The position numbers and the translations under genes were made by a program. This document shows, one piece after another, positions 27,597 through 41,101 of a stretch of 64,000 nt of DNA (position 1 is the stretch's first letter; the number at the start of each line of letters is the position of its first letter). Location: positions 62,001-126,000 of the forward strand of contig JAGFBZ010001543.1 in NCBI GenBank assembly GCA_018398805.1. Reading direction: 5' to 3'. The stretch is from Hirundichthys speculiger (Eukaryota; Chordata; Actinopteri; Beloniformes; Exocoetidae). The notes below the pieces were generated by a model. That model saw only the letters and a program-made list of their open reading frames with translations, was not told the origin of the DNA and made no database searches.

Positions 27597-30500
27597 GTAC
27601 GTCAACGCAACAGTGGGATTACGTTTATGATTTACCTGTCAGGTCACCTGACAAGCCTCTCTCAGGTTTGATGTTGTGCTTTCTCATGGTATAAAACCTT
27701 TTTTTCTGCTGCAACCTATGCAGGATTGGGAGCTAAGCATTACTGAGTTGATCCTGTTCTTGAGTTGATGGAAAGTGTTCATTATTTTAACTTTATTTTT
27801 GAGCAGACATTATCTAACCTGGCAGATATTCTCGCTCCTGCTGCTACATCTTTTCAGTCAGGTTTGTCTTTCTGCAAACTCATTTTGGGTTTTGGACTTA
27901 GTGATTTAAACTGCTGCCAGAACGACCATCCCAAGCAAGAGGTGACTGTATCGTCATATTGTTAAATATACAAGCAGAAGGTTAAAACTTGCAACAGTAA
28001 ATTAAAAGTTTTAAGTGATAGAGACAAACTGTTTATCTTCACACCAATGAAAATATAAATGCCTCCTGTCTGTAAGTTATTCAAATCAATAATTAGAATT
28101 AAAACTGATCCAACAGCTTGCTGAATTATTTGGATGCTTGATGACTTCAGGTTGCGATTGGCAATTTGGGGAATCCGTGGATAAGTGGATGGAGTTGATT
28201 GTCCTGTTACCAGCAGGCCTGAAGATCAATCCCTCGCCCTGTAACTTGTCACATTGAGTGCAAAAATCCCAGTGCTGCTGTATAAAGAATAAATCTATCA
28301 TAGAAGAGTATGTTAACATGAATAAGTAAATGAGAAACGCATTGTAAAGTAGTGCTGGGCGATATGGAAAAAAATCTGATATCACGATATGGACTATTTT
28401 ATATCACGATAACGATATATATTGCGATATACCATAATAAAGTATGTTTTCAGTTATTCTCTGAAAAGTTTGACAAAAATTTCATTGCTTACTTTCAACT
28501 TTATTTTGAAAGGACATTTAGCTGAACTGTCACAAACATACATTTTAGTGCAGCAAAAACAGGTAGGTACAGAGGTACAGTAGCTTTCACATTTTTTTTA
28601 AAAGTGCACAACAGTTTCTGAGAGGAAAAACACATTTTTGCACTGAAGTTCAGCTATAAAAAATAAACAAATTATTTTTCAACTTTCTGAAATCTGTAAC
28701 CTTGTAGTGCAAAGTTAGCAAATCAATATAAAGTGTCTAAAGTAAACATCAGGGTTGAAGAGAACTCTGTTTAAGGCATTAACCATGAATAAAAGTGCAA
28801 ACATAAAAGGCTACTTTGTAGAAGTAGATATGATTCTATCAAATTTATCATTGCAGGTTATTTAATTACATATTTTCTGTAATAATTGATAAAATTAGGT
28901 TAGAAACGATAGAAACGATATAAGAGAAATGGCACGATATACACTTTTATATTGTCCCCACGATATGTATCGTCATATTGCCCAGCACTATTGTAAAGTG
29001 CTTCATAGAGAATGGAAAAGTAAAGAAAAATGGCATAATATAAGAGTAAGATCATTTAGCATTGACAAAGTTATCAAAATATTGCAAACAGTTACAGCTT
29101 TACATGTGCTTTCTGAATTGTGATTTTTAAAGTTAGGACGTGTCTATCAGCTGTAAATGCTGGTTCTTGTGAAAATGAAACAGAAACACCAGTGACTACC
29201 AGCTGATCAACAGAACTGTATTGACAGTTGTCAGTAAAATAACTATTGTTTTCTTCAGCTTCTCAGATATGTTTTTGTCACACAGACTGTTCAGACAAAA
29301 CAGCCATTTATTCAGATTTTATAGACTAGCAGAACAGCCCCAGCGTTGATCATTCAGTCCAAACTTTCTGATGTCGCTTTCAGCTTCTTTGTTAACTTCA
29401 GAGAAGATGAGTGAAACATTTGCTTTGATCCTGCTGTAGACAAGATGTTGTTGGTCTTAGAGCGCATGTGTCAAACACAAGGCCCGTGGGCCAAATGTGG
29501 CATACCACGTCATTTTATGTGGCTCTCGAGAGCTTGTGCATTATTGGCTTAAATTTTAAACCAACATTTTAAGACTTAAAATAAGCTTACACCGCTCTAA
29601 AGCGCATATTGACAATAAACTACTTCTCCCACAATGCATTTCGCTGCCACCCATAACGATATGAGGGGCCGTGAGGGACATTATTCTGAATTAGCATTCA
29701 CACACACATATGAAACCGAACTCTCTCACATACTATACTGAAAACCTTACACACATACAGGTGAAATCTTACACACACAAGTGAAAGCTTATACACATAC
29801 AACTGAAAATCCTTTCATACATACACGTAAAATCATTTTATACAACTAGGGATGCACGATAACTGTTTTTTAAAGCCGATACCGATAACCGATAACTTTC
29901 AGCTCCTAAATGCTGATACCAATAACCGATAACACACACATATAGCTAAGATCATTACATCAATACTATGAACAAAACCAAAAGCAGTTTTGACTCTTTA
30001 AATGAACAGATATTTATTTTTTCCAATGAAAAACTATTGGCAAGCCTCTCAAACATTTTCATAAAGCAATCAAACAAAATCTATTTGATATCTCACATCA
30101 ACTGAAATAAAGTTTATTACTGACTGATGTAAAAAAATAAAGGCTCCTTGAACTGATGGAAATACATGCATCAGAATTACAAATTGAAAAAGTTAATTAC
30201 TCAATGACAATAAAAAATAATGTACAGTGCATAATGTATTGACACAAGTTAAACTTCTCTGTGTAAATAAACTGAAAAAGTGCACTCCATAGTAGGGGTG
30301 TAACGGTACATGTATTTGTATTGAACCGTTCGGTATGACGTGGTCGGTTCGGGACAGAGGCGTACCGAACGAGTTTCCACACGGATATATTAAGTAGAGG
30401 ACCGCATGGAGCACAACAAACAGCAGTTGTAGCGGACGTCGTGGCTAATGCCGCTAGCATTGGCAATACGCCTCCCGCGACATAGTGTTAAATGTGGTGG

Positions 30501-31613
30501 GAAGCTGTGTTTGTACTCGGTCGTCTTTCTCTTTTTGTAGCGATATTCACACTGGGGTGGTGCCGTTTCAAATGAGTTAACAGGTTAGACGTGTTGCCAG
30601 AAACATACCCGATCTCGGATGAACAATGTCGGCAAACCACTTTGGTTTTATCAACTTCTCTTTGTCCCTGTTTATATTTCACCGGGGAGCCGAAGTTGTG
30701 TTTGATAGCTGCAGATTTAAGACCCTAATCACCCTAAACGCTGGCTTCAAACACATGATAAAAGTATTTGAGCCCCGATATCAATTACCTTCTCGTCCAC
30801 ATTTTAGCCAGAAAATCATACCGGGACTTTATGAAAAAATACAATGATTTGTTTTTAAAGAAACAATCTGAACCTTATTCATGTTATTTAATCTGACTAA
30901 CAACTTGAAACTGTTCAGTGTTGCAACTGTTCAATTTTGCACATCAGATGGATATTTTCTTTAAGAAAAAGTCTGAGCCAATATTATTTTTATTTTGTTT
31001 TTCAAAATATCTACATTTCAGAATATTGTATTTATATTTTTGAGCAAAATTCTAGCTTTGTATAGGCTAATGTGCTTATTGTTTTAAAAGCAAAAAAGTG
31101 TGTAATAAACAACTAGCACATTTATATTTTGCATTTTGTTTTCTTACTGTACCGAAAATGAACCGAACCGTGACCTCAAAACCGAGGTATGTACCGAACC
31201 GAGAGTTTTGTGTACCGTTACACCCCTACTCCATAGTAACAAAGAAATTACGTTTAAAGGATTTTGGCTTGTGGTTCCATTAAAATGAATGCCTTTAAAG
31301 TAAATGAGGTTCGTTTTTTTTATTTATTTTTTTTTTGGGGGGGGGGTTATCTCATGGAAGCTTTAGGTGAGAGAGATGATGGAGGGGAGCAGAGGGGAGG
31401 GGAGACTTGCTCCTGGCTTGCTCATGTTAGCTCACGTTAGCGCGATTTCAAAACTCCATGGAAGTGATGGTTATGTTTCAGGTGGCTGATCTGGTTTGAG
31501 GTATTAAAGCTTGTGCTATTCTCACCTCCTTCCTTTGGAGCATTTGTCACAAATAACAAGAGAACTATCTTCTTCTGAAACTTTAACAAAGTTCCATACA
31601 ATCGCCATGTCTG

Positions 31614-31645
<32 letters not shown>

Positions 31646-34600
31646 GCACATTGTGCGGCAATGCTGCAATCAAGGTGTAACATAAATTCCTCCGTTCCCT
31701 CATTTGCTAGTCGTTCTTTCAGCCTTTTCTATTTTTTATGTGTAACATGTGGGATAATACTGCAAATATCAATTCAAGTCCGCAACTACCAAAATTATGA
31801 CCGAGTTAACGAGTTGTTTTCATGAGGGGGTATTCTTGATTTTCCTTACTGAGAAATCGTTTTTCTGATTATGCAGACGTCATATGAACATAACATTCAC
31901 TGCCGGTCATTCAAGGCTCAGAGGGAGCGAGGCACTGCTGTGTTGACAGAAATATATATGTTATCGGGGCTATTCGTCGTGATATCGGACTTATCGGGAT
32001 GACGTCATAATTTACTGTTATCGGCCCGATAGTTATCAGGTCGATAATTATTGTGCATCCCTACATACAACTGAAATTTCCAGTTGTATGTATGAGAGGA
32101 TTTCACTTGTATGTGTGAGAGGAAATTTCAGTTGAAACGGAAGTAATTTCAGTAGAAACAGAAGTTGGTTGGTTAACGAAGTAGTGCAACTTCAGAATAC
32201 AGGTAACGGCGGGGAATTTGTGATGTCATGTCAGCAGCCAAAAACCAGTCTGACCGAAGCGACTGACTTAATTAATAGTATGCTGGCTCCAGCAGAGACC
32301 ACCCGCACACTCTGAAATGTTTCAACTAAAAAAACAAGGAGGATCGAAAGAATACGATATATGAGCAATATCTAATAGCTGTCGGTTGTGATGGGACGCT
32401 GTCACACTGATGGGAGAGGAGACGAGAAGCGATTGTCCAGTATCTGTATCTGGAGCCACGGGCGTCGTTAAGAGCCCAGTTGTTGTAACATTACATCCGT
32501 CTATGACTTATTCTTGACACATGACAAGACTTCAAAACCTGTGTCTCGGTCACGTGGCAAAATGAGTAAAACAAACCTCTTCCGAAAGTCTCTTTCCAGA
32601 GAATGTTACCGATGTTAGGAGGACGCCTCTAATAAAGTTGCACGTGAATACACAGAGGATTTACGTTTATGATAAGATATAGAAAATACCAGTTTTTATG
32701 CCGGTCATATAATTTTATTTTGTTTTATTTATCTGCGTCACATTTTACTGACTGGTACATGAAACATATTGCCTGACATTAAACCAGTCTGTGGCAGAAA
32801 AAAGGACCACTCGTATACTGGCTTCAGCAGAAACGACCCCACACTCGGAAATGTATTAAAAGGACTGGAAGTCTTGGTCACGTGACCCAGACACGGGTCT
32901 GGAAGTCTGGGTCACGTGACCCAGACACGGGTCTGGAAGTCTTGGTCATGTGACCCAGACACGGGTCTGGAAGTCTGGTCATGTGTCAAAAATCAGTTAT
33001 AGACGGATGTAATGGAGAGAATTTGGTCATTTTTCAAAATAAAACATTATTTAGACTCGGATAATAAATCAAATGGTAATAATGGAAGTTATTTATTTTT
33101 TCTCTGCGGCCCGGTACCAAATGACCCACGGATCAGTACCGGGCCGGGACCGGGGGTTGGGGACCCCTGCTCTACAACACACAACACGTTACTGGGAGTT
33201 ACCACCACAGCTGATGGACCAGCATCAGTGACTGACCATGTGTGCAGGTTCATCACAGAGCAGATTTGTTGTTGAAGCTCTCCCAACCTCTGGTAAAATG
33301 ATGCAAAAAAAACAAATAGCTGAAGACAAAATAGCTCTGACAAAACTGTTGACTCCTAATCAACGTGCAGCCACATGAAACACCAGATTTTAAAAAAATG
33401 GTTTAATGTTTTGGTTGTTAATTGAGTAGTTATTTTATTGATACTTTTTCTATTAATTTCCTAAAACTTAATTAGCCATTATTCCTGTTAAACAAATGGA
33501 TTATGGAAATGTTGCCATATAGAATTCCAATGTTATCTACAATTCACTGTTGCACTTTATCTTTTTACAAAATAAATAGCACAAATGCTGCATAATATTT
33601 GGAGTTGATGGCCCTTCGTCATAAACCCTCAACTGAATGGTTGTCATTAGGGCTGTAGCGATACACTAATCTCGCGATACGATATATGTGGCTCATGATA
33701 CAAGATATATATCGATATTCATCTTACGATACATTAACATCATTTTCCAAAAGATTTTAATGGGACAAAGTAATTTTGGTGACATCTTGTGAGTTTTCCA
33801 ATTACTTTGTTTGAATTAATTGAACTGAAAGCATCAATTACACATTATATGGCTGACAGGCAGCTTACAAATGCTGGACAAAATGAATAAAATACAATAG
33901 GATAGCGGGGCTCCATCGCGTTCACCATGTGCCTAAAGCCAGGCGTTTTCCACCACTGAATATGGTCTCAAATCCTGACAAATAAAGTAGGCAATGTAAT
34001 TTTTTGCGACCTAGGTGAAGTAGATGAAAACTGTCAGCGTGGTTTGTTTCGGATCGTGCCGCAATTTCTTGGTTGTAGCAGTTAGCTCTCAGTTAGCATT
34101 ACCTTGTCCGGGTGGTGACGTTTTAGGTGGTATTTCCAGAGTACACACATCTGCTTTTAAGCCCGTAGGCGCTGCGTTTATACTCGCCGCCATTCTCCTG
34201 ACTGGCTCAGCTCTAGCTGGAAGAGAAAGAAGCTGGCTTCTGGATAACTTGTTAGAAATGTATATGATATGTATATGATATATATGATATATATCGCAGA
34301 ATTGATAAAATTGCCCAGCCCTAGTTGTCATCCAAATTTTCCCCCTGCCTGACTGAATTTCACATTCTCTTATAACATGTCACCTTGTGACTGTAGGTCA
34401 TCTTGTAAGCTGCAGCAAAACTTTATCAAAAGTATCCTAAACGTGTTAACTACCATGTTGTAGTGACAACCCCCACTTCCACCACACGCACACGCACACA
34501 CACAAGTTCAGGCTCAGAATATTATTTTGCTTTAACCGCTGTGTATGTATGAGAGGATTTCACAAGTATGTATGAGAGGATTTCACAAGTATGTATGAGT

Positions 34601-37600
34601 ATTTCACAAGTATGTATGAGAGGATTTCACAAGTATGTATGAGAGGATTTCACAAGTGTATGTGAGAAAATAAATTTACAGTTGTATGTATGAGAGGATT
34701 TCACGTGTGTGTAAGATTTCACATGTATGTGTGTAAGGTTTTCAGTATAGTATGTGAGAGATTTCGGTTTCATACGTGTGTGAATGCTAATTCAGAATAA
34801 TGTCCCTCACGGCACCTCATAGATAACAGTATTTCACCATGTGCAAGACATCAAGACAATTTCAGAACTGATGGACTTCAGAAAAACCTCTACAAACTAA
34901 CCTCAATATGCCCAAGAAAAGAGAAACTGATGCACAAGGAAGGCAGTTTCATGAACAACGGGAAAACGAATACAAGTTTGTACCTCAAGGTAAAAAAAAA
35001 AGGATGTCTTTTGTATTATGAGGCGGTGTCAGTCGTGAAAGAGTATAATCTACGTTGGCATTTTGACAACAAACATGGAGCTGAGTATGCTAAATTTAAC
35101 CTACAAGAAAAACAAAGAATTGCTTCCGCTTCTGAAACCAAGGTAACGGATACTCTGAGTGATGTTTACAGAGTCGGTTACCATGGCAACATATTCTGTA
35201 AACATCACCTGTTCCAGAGTAGGTTTACAACCACAAACCCTGAGTTTAATACAATGAGTTAAATATTTGAAATAGGGATGCGCATGGTTAACCGTTAACC
35301 GATAACAGTAACTCTAAGCGATTAATACTAACGGTCAATTTTGTTTTTAAGCTACGTAATTCAATCAACTCATGGGGCGTGTCGACAGGTGCAACACATT
35401 CCATCACAGCCCACTTTACAGTGAAGATGAAGAGAGCAAAAAAGGAGTTCTGTGTGGGACAGTTTCGACCGGAAAGAGGAGGAGGTCATTTGCAAATTAT
35501 GCGGTACGGCACTGAAATACTCCAGCAGTACGTACGAGTACAATGCAGTACCACTTAAGAAACAAGCATCCAGCATCAGACGATGGAGGACCATCGCAGC
35601 CAACTTTGCCCTCCATGATGGCCGGGAGAAAGTGTGACGCGTGGCGGTCTGAGAAGATCACGGAAAAAATCTGTTCAATGGTGGAAAAAGACATTTTGCC
35701 CATCAGTGTGGTCAGTGGTGAAGGGTTCCAGGAGCTAATGGGCTATATCGAGCCTCATTACCAAATTCCATCAAGACCGACCATTAGCCGACGATTACAG
35801 GCTCGTTTTGAGGAGAGGAAAAAGGAACTGAAAACGCGACTTGCAAGTTCGTAAGTTATTCGTGGCTATTACAACGGACTGCTGGACCGCGCTCACAACA
35901 GGGAGCTACTTGACAATTACATGTCACTATATTGATGAGTACTGGAAAGTAAATTCTTCCGTCCTGTTAACGCAGAGCATGCCAGGTAGACACACAGCTG
36001 ATAACCGCACAGCTAAACTGGTTGATGCAGTGGAGACGTGGGGATTTAGTGGGAAAGTGTCCGCATGCGTCCACGACAACGTGCGCAACATCGTGGCAGC
36101 CAATTCTCCCGGGCGGGTCAGGTGGGCCGGAATGGTGGGACATTTATGTGTCGGAATAGCGGTATTTCGGGATGGTTATATGTCTAAATGGTAGCATGGA
36201 AGGGCATTTAAATCTTATCGGTTAACGATTATTAATCATTAAAGGGCGTTGGTTTACGGTCATAAAAAAATCCAAAATGTGCATCCCTAATTTAAATCTT
36301 TAATAGATAATACAGAAACAGTTATTTAACAATATAATAAGGTGCAGTTTAATTAATTTTGATTTACAATCATCTCCTTAGTTTTGCTGGTATTTAATAC
36401 GAGATGATTGTTACCGCACCATTTCACAAACTGACAGACCAGTTCTTTGTACTCTGCTTCTTGTCTGTTGCTGATACACCCAACAACTGCAGAGTCATCA
36501 GAGTATTTCTGCAGATGACAGGACTCAGAGTTCTACTGGAAGTCAGAAGTGTAGAGTGTGAAGAGAAATGGTGAGAGAACAGTTCCTTGTGGTGCTCCAA
36601 TGCTGCTGACCTCCATCTCAGACACACAACCTTTCAGTCTCACAAACTGTGGTCTGTTTGTGAGGTAGTCATAAATCCAGGAGGTTGTGGAGGAATCCAC
36701 CTGGAACTGATGGAGCTTCTCACATAACAACGCAGGCTGAATTGTATTAAAAGCACTTGAGAAATCAAAGAACATGACCCTCAAAGTGCTGCCTGATTGG
36801 TCCAGATGAGAGTGGGCTCTGTGAAGCAGGTAGATGATGGCATCTTCAACCCCAAGCCCATTACAATATGCAAACTGTAATGGGTCCTGCAAGGTGCTGA
36901 CCTGCTTGTTGAGGTGGGCCAGTAAGAGTCTCTCCAGGACTTTCATAATGTGAGATGTCAGGGCAACTGGTCTGTAGTCATTAGGTTCAGCTGGTTGTGG
37001 TTTTTTAGGCACTGGAACAAGGCAGGATGTTTTCCACAGCACAGGAACTGTTCTCTGTCTCAAACTGGTGTTGAAGAGGTGCTGAAGAATCGGACATAGT
37101 TGCAAATAGATAAAATCTATTTAAATTGCAAAAAAGAAAGAAATTGACACAGAAATAAACTAATCGTTTTTAGCTTGTTTAATTTCTTCTATTATCAGAC
37201 ACATAGTTTGTAATAACGTACCTGACATTTCTCAGGTATGTCATGACAAACTGTGTGTCTGATAACAGAAAAAACAATATTTACTGAAGTAAATAGCTGA
37301 TGTAGATACTATGAAATCCAAAGCACTCAGCACTGGTTGTGTGTATGAGTGTGTGTCCGTGTATGTTTTTTTTTCTTTAGGTGTTCCAGCTGTTACAGAC
37401 ATCGCCGTTTAAATACATAATTGTCAGCCTCTTTCTGTTTAGCTCAGTGAGTGACTCTCGCCTTTTTACATTTGTGCTTTTCACTCATTAAGTGATCCTC
37501 GTTCGAAGACCACGGGGCAGACCCAGGACACGCTGGAGAGATTATGGGCCCGATCTTCCACCAGATCTGCTAAAGCCACTATTAAGGGATAACGAGTCGC

Positions 37601-40600
37601 GGGAGGGGCGTTCCCCCGCAAAGAACCCAATCTTCCACCATCCTAAACCCGCTATCCCACCTGCGCTACAGGCTATATTATCCATAGGAGTAGTTATGGC
37701 GTTCCACTTGTTAAACCAATCAGTGTGTCAGTAACCATTGCCTTTAAGAGCAGGTTGCACGACCCACAAACCGCTATGGAGCATCTTTTCATCCAGATAG
37801 GAGCAGCTCTCATGTGCAGCTCGAGCTTCCTCCTCTTCCTTCCTCCTCCTCCTCTATGCTGATATATACTAGGGATGGGCATAATTAATCGATTAATCGA
37901 TGATTGATCATTAAGATTTTGGTCGAAGACATTCATTTTCGTCGCTGAACCGAATGTTTTTTGTTGTTTTTTTCAACAATCTGAATGTAGGTTATCAGTG
38001 CACATCCTCAAACAATGCGATGCATTTCACTGTGCCACCGAAAGAAATTTGGCAACAGGGGGCAACATTTCACCATCACTCTACCCTGGCTTGCCTTAGT
38101 TGTTACATGTGAGCTTTTGTAGGTCCTCGCCTAATCATGAAGCGGTCGCGGTGAAGTGTGGCGTGGGACCATTTTCGTTTAGAAAATGACCAAGTGTACT
38201 GCAATCACTGCAATGCAAATTACAAATACAATTAATCAACAATGATGTATCACTTGAACAACGCGCATCCAAGCCTTGTAAAGGATGGTGGAGGCGGTTC
38301 ATCATCAGCCTAGCCTAGCCTAGCCTAGCCTCAACTCGGTGTTAGCACGGACCAGAAGGAGCTGCAGCGCACATCGAGCACACAACAAGCGCATCTTTTT
38401 AAGAAACAAAAAGCCTGCAATACTGGCGCCTTGATATAAATTGTCCTTGTTAAGTAATCTCCTCGATATCTCTTGTTTTATTATCGTTGTTTTTTTTAAA
38501 GAAAAGAAACAGGAAATGTCACGTTATTGTTGACCACGAACATCCGGGCCACTGAACACATCTGGGCATGCGCGATCCATAGCAACCAGGCCAAAGGGGA
38601 AAACAAACGTCACGCCGATATCGAGAATAATTGTGATAGTTTTCAATATAAAAATGTTAATGATTAATCGATTATCCATTAATTCTCCCAACGATTGACG
38701 AATAAATCTCGACCAAATGCCCATCCCTAGTCATAACATATAGCTACAACATGCCAGTTTGCATTCCACCACAGCAACAGCAGCAGAACAAGTAGCAACT
38801 TTAAACTGTTGTTCGTTGATTTGCTACTCAATTTGCAGGTTCCATTTATGTTGCCATTTAAAATGGGCTAACACTCTATACTAACATTTAATCTTTATTA
38901 TGGCCAAATTAAAAAAATATGGTGGCTGAGCCAAAATATTAAGACTGGTTACCACAGTTCTCTAATTGTAGAATACAATAGGCGTAATTTCTGTCGAGGC
39001 CAAGGAGCCTATTATCAAACATGTGCAGTGTTTAAGTTTGTCTGAATTAGAGTTTACCTGACATCAGCATGTTCTGGAGGTCCAAATCATAGTTCAGACT
39101 GTGGGTCTAAAGGCTCATGCAGACCGGTTACGACGACATGCTTTAGTCGGTCCTAATTTGTGGTATGAACACCTCACGTGAACTCCACCATGCGCTGCTA
39201 ATCCACCTGTAGATGTGTAGGTGTTGCCCCACGCCCTGGTGCGGACACCAGAGTCACTCGCTCAGCTTGCACTAATCACGTCATGTCTTTCACACACAGA
39301 TCCGTGCAGCTGGCCATAGGATTAGATTAGATTTAGATTTATTGAGACCTTTAATCTGGACAGTATTTTATTGGTCCATAACATCCTTATTCTCTGCTGA
39401 AAATATTATGTTTCCTATTGCCCTCTGTCTCTCGTGGCTCATTATAGTTGGCATTGTAAACTTTGTTATTTATTATAATTTTTTTAAATAATTGATAATA
39501 TTTAATCATTATATTAACATAAATCATCTAATGGGGAGTGTGAGTGGCGCTGATGTCGCGAGGGCAACCAAGTCATATTCCACTTAAAGCCCCGTGTGAC
39601 ATTAAATTGTTTAAAAACAGCATTAAAAATGGCATTAAAAAGCATTAAATAGATTTCATTTGACCTGCATAAACCCTGTATGGGCAACCTGAAAGTTCCA
39701 GATAGTTGGTGCGCTCCCAGTAAACACTCTCTGGTCCTCTATGGTTTAACTGGCGAGCAAGCTGTTTAAGACGATCTCTGCTATTTTCTCAGGGGTTCAA
39801 CTGAGGCCAAATCACGCTTTTTATACAAGAGTTAATTCCAGAGAGAGAGCCGTTTGTGGACGTCTTCATGTGACCAGGTGGACGCGCATTGATGCCATTT
39901 GGACGTGCTTTTGTACGCGCTGAGATGCGGGTTGCGTTTGAAGAAAAGTTTGTGGGTTTACACAAATTGCCATTCAGTTCTGTTAAATTGCGCATCTGAA
40001 TTCAAGTGAATTCCGTTTTTAATCTCCTATTTCGCGATTCCGTCTACAATTCCGTGATCACAGATTCCATAGGGCCCTACATTTTAATGATTTCATCTTT
40101 TTTAGGTAGTATGGTACCATACTTAAGGAAAGGTATGTGTCACGTTTCCATGTTATTTAAGATCAAAGTATAGTACTATTTAATAAACTTTATTCTCTTA
40201 AAACCTAAGGCTATGACTCAGTGAATAAGCAACAACCATGTAGTTTAATAACTGCATTAATGTTGTCAATAACTGCATAACCATCAAAGTTGACTTATAT
40301 TTGGTTTCAAGAACAACATTAATAATCCATTCTGTAAAAAACAATTTCGGGACTGTAAGATAACTTTCTAACCCCTTTGCTCGAGTCAGTCGTGTGATCC
40401 TCCATTTTTCCTCATATCCTGCTACCATCTGTTCACTGTGATGCTCCATTGGCTTACTGTTTACTTAGGCGTGGGCTCCATCTTTGTGGCGCAAATGTGT
40501 AATGACAATAGCACGTAGCACGTCACACGTACCACTGCATATAGTGATGTTGAACAAGAATGTAGTTGGTAACTCGAGTGTGCCCTCTGCTGGCTTGGAG

Positions 40601-41025
40601 TACACATCACAATTCATGGCTGAGTTAAATCAATTCGATTTTCCTTTGTAGAGGTACAGTCGTGTATGTAGTGTAGTTGTGGACTGAGGCAGCAGCCCTG
40701 CAGAGTTATTGTGCTCATTGTGAGCTCAGCAGAGACCTTCCCCATCTTCACAGCCTGTGGTCTGTCGGTGCGGAAGTCCAGAATCAACTTTCGGGCAGGT
40801 GTTGGTATTCCCAGGTGGTTTGCTAGCTTTTCAGTGAGTTTATTGGCCTGATTTTGTTAAATGTGGAACCATAATCCAGGAACAGGAGTGGTACATATGT
40901 GTTGAGGGATCACCTGTGTCTGGAAGAGAAGTAATGCATTTCTTTTTTTTCCAGTGATTGGCTTTTACTGTGTTGGGTCAGTGTTGGTATTAAAGCAGAC
41001 AGACATTAACACCATGTATTGAAGT

Positions 41026-41101
<76 letters not shown>

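Larger units (their letters stand above)
30293..31228. mobile_element. hAT element (TAGGGGTGTAACGGTACA family), innermost
   Basis: Inverted termini TAGGGGTGTAACGGTACA and ...TGTACCGTTACACCCCTA, with perfect duplications CTCCATAG at 30285-30292 and 31229-31236. The 936-bp body keeps a BED zinc finger on the minus strand and a transposase fragment on the plus strand, so its interior is rearranged. Confidence 0.94.
29847..32063. mobile_element. hAT element (TAGGGATGCACGATAA family), itself interrupted
   Basis: Inverted termini TAGGGATGCACGATAA and ...ATTATTGTGCATCCCTA, with flanks TATACAAC (29839-29846) and CATACAAC (32064-32071), 7 of 8 identical. CCGATAACCGATAAC motifs mark the subterminal region. 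It is interrupted by the element at 30293-31228. No complete coding region. Confidence 0.88.
29662..34819. mobile_element. Unclassified DNA element with long terminal inverted repeats
   Basis: The outer 44 bases at each end are inverted repeats with a single mismatch (starting TGAGGGGCCGTGAGGGACAT). Similarity continues inward for more than 100 bases with indels. TA flanks both ends (29660-29661, 34820-34821), and the split hAT copy C rejoins across it. Subterminal arrays of a motif around TATGTATGAGAGGATTTCAC lie inside both arms. Without the nested elements at 29847 and 33648 the element would be about 2.2 kb. No transposase domain was recognised. Confidence 0.8.
29463..36364 (+). mobile_element. 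short hAT element, copy C, split by two insertions and truncated
   Basis: An inverted copy of the family at 4040 and 22026. Parts: 29463-29661 (the CGCATGTGTCAAACAC end), 34820-35272 (the coding fragment) and 36290-36364. The gaps are the long-TIR element (29662-34819) and another hAT (35273-36289). After 36364 the homology stops at a retrotransposon fragment and the other terminus is missing. Confidence 0.82.
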
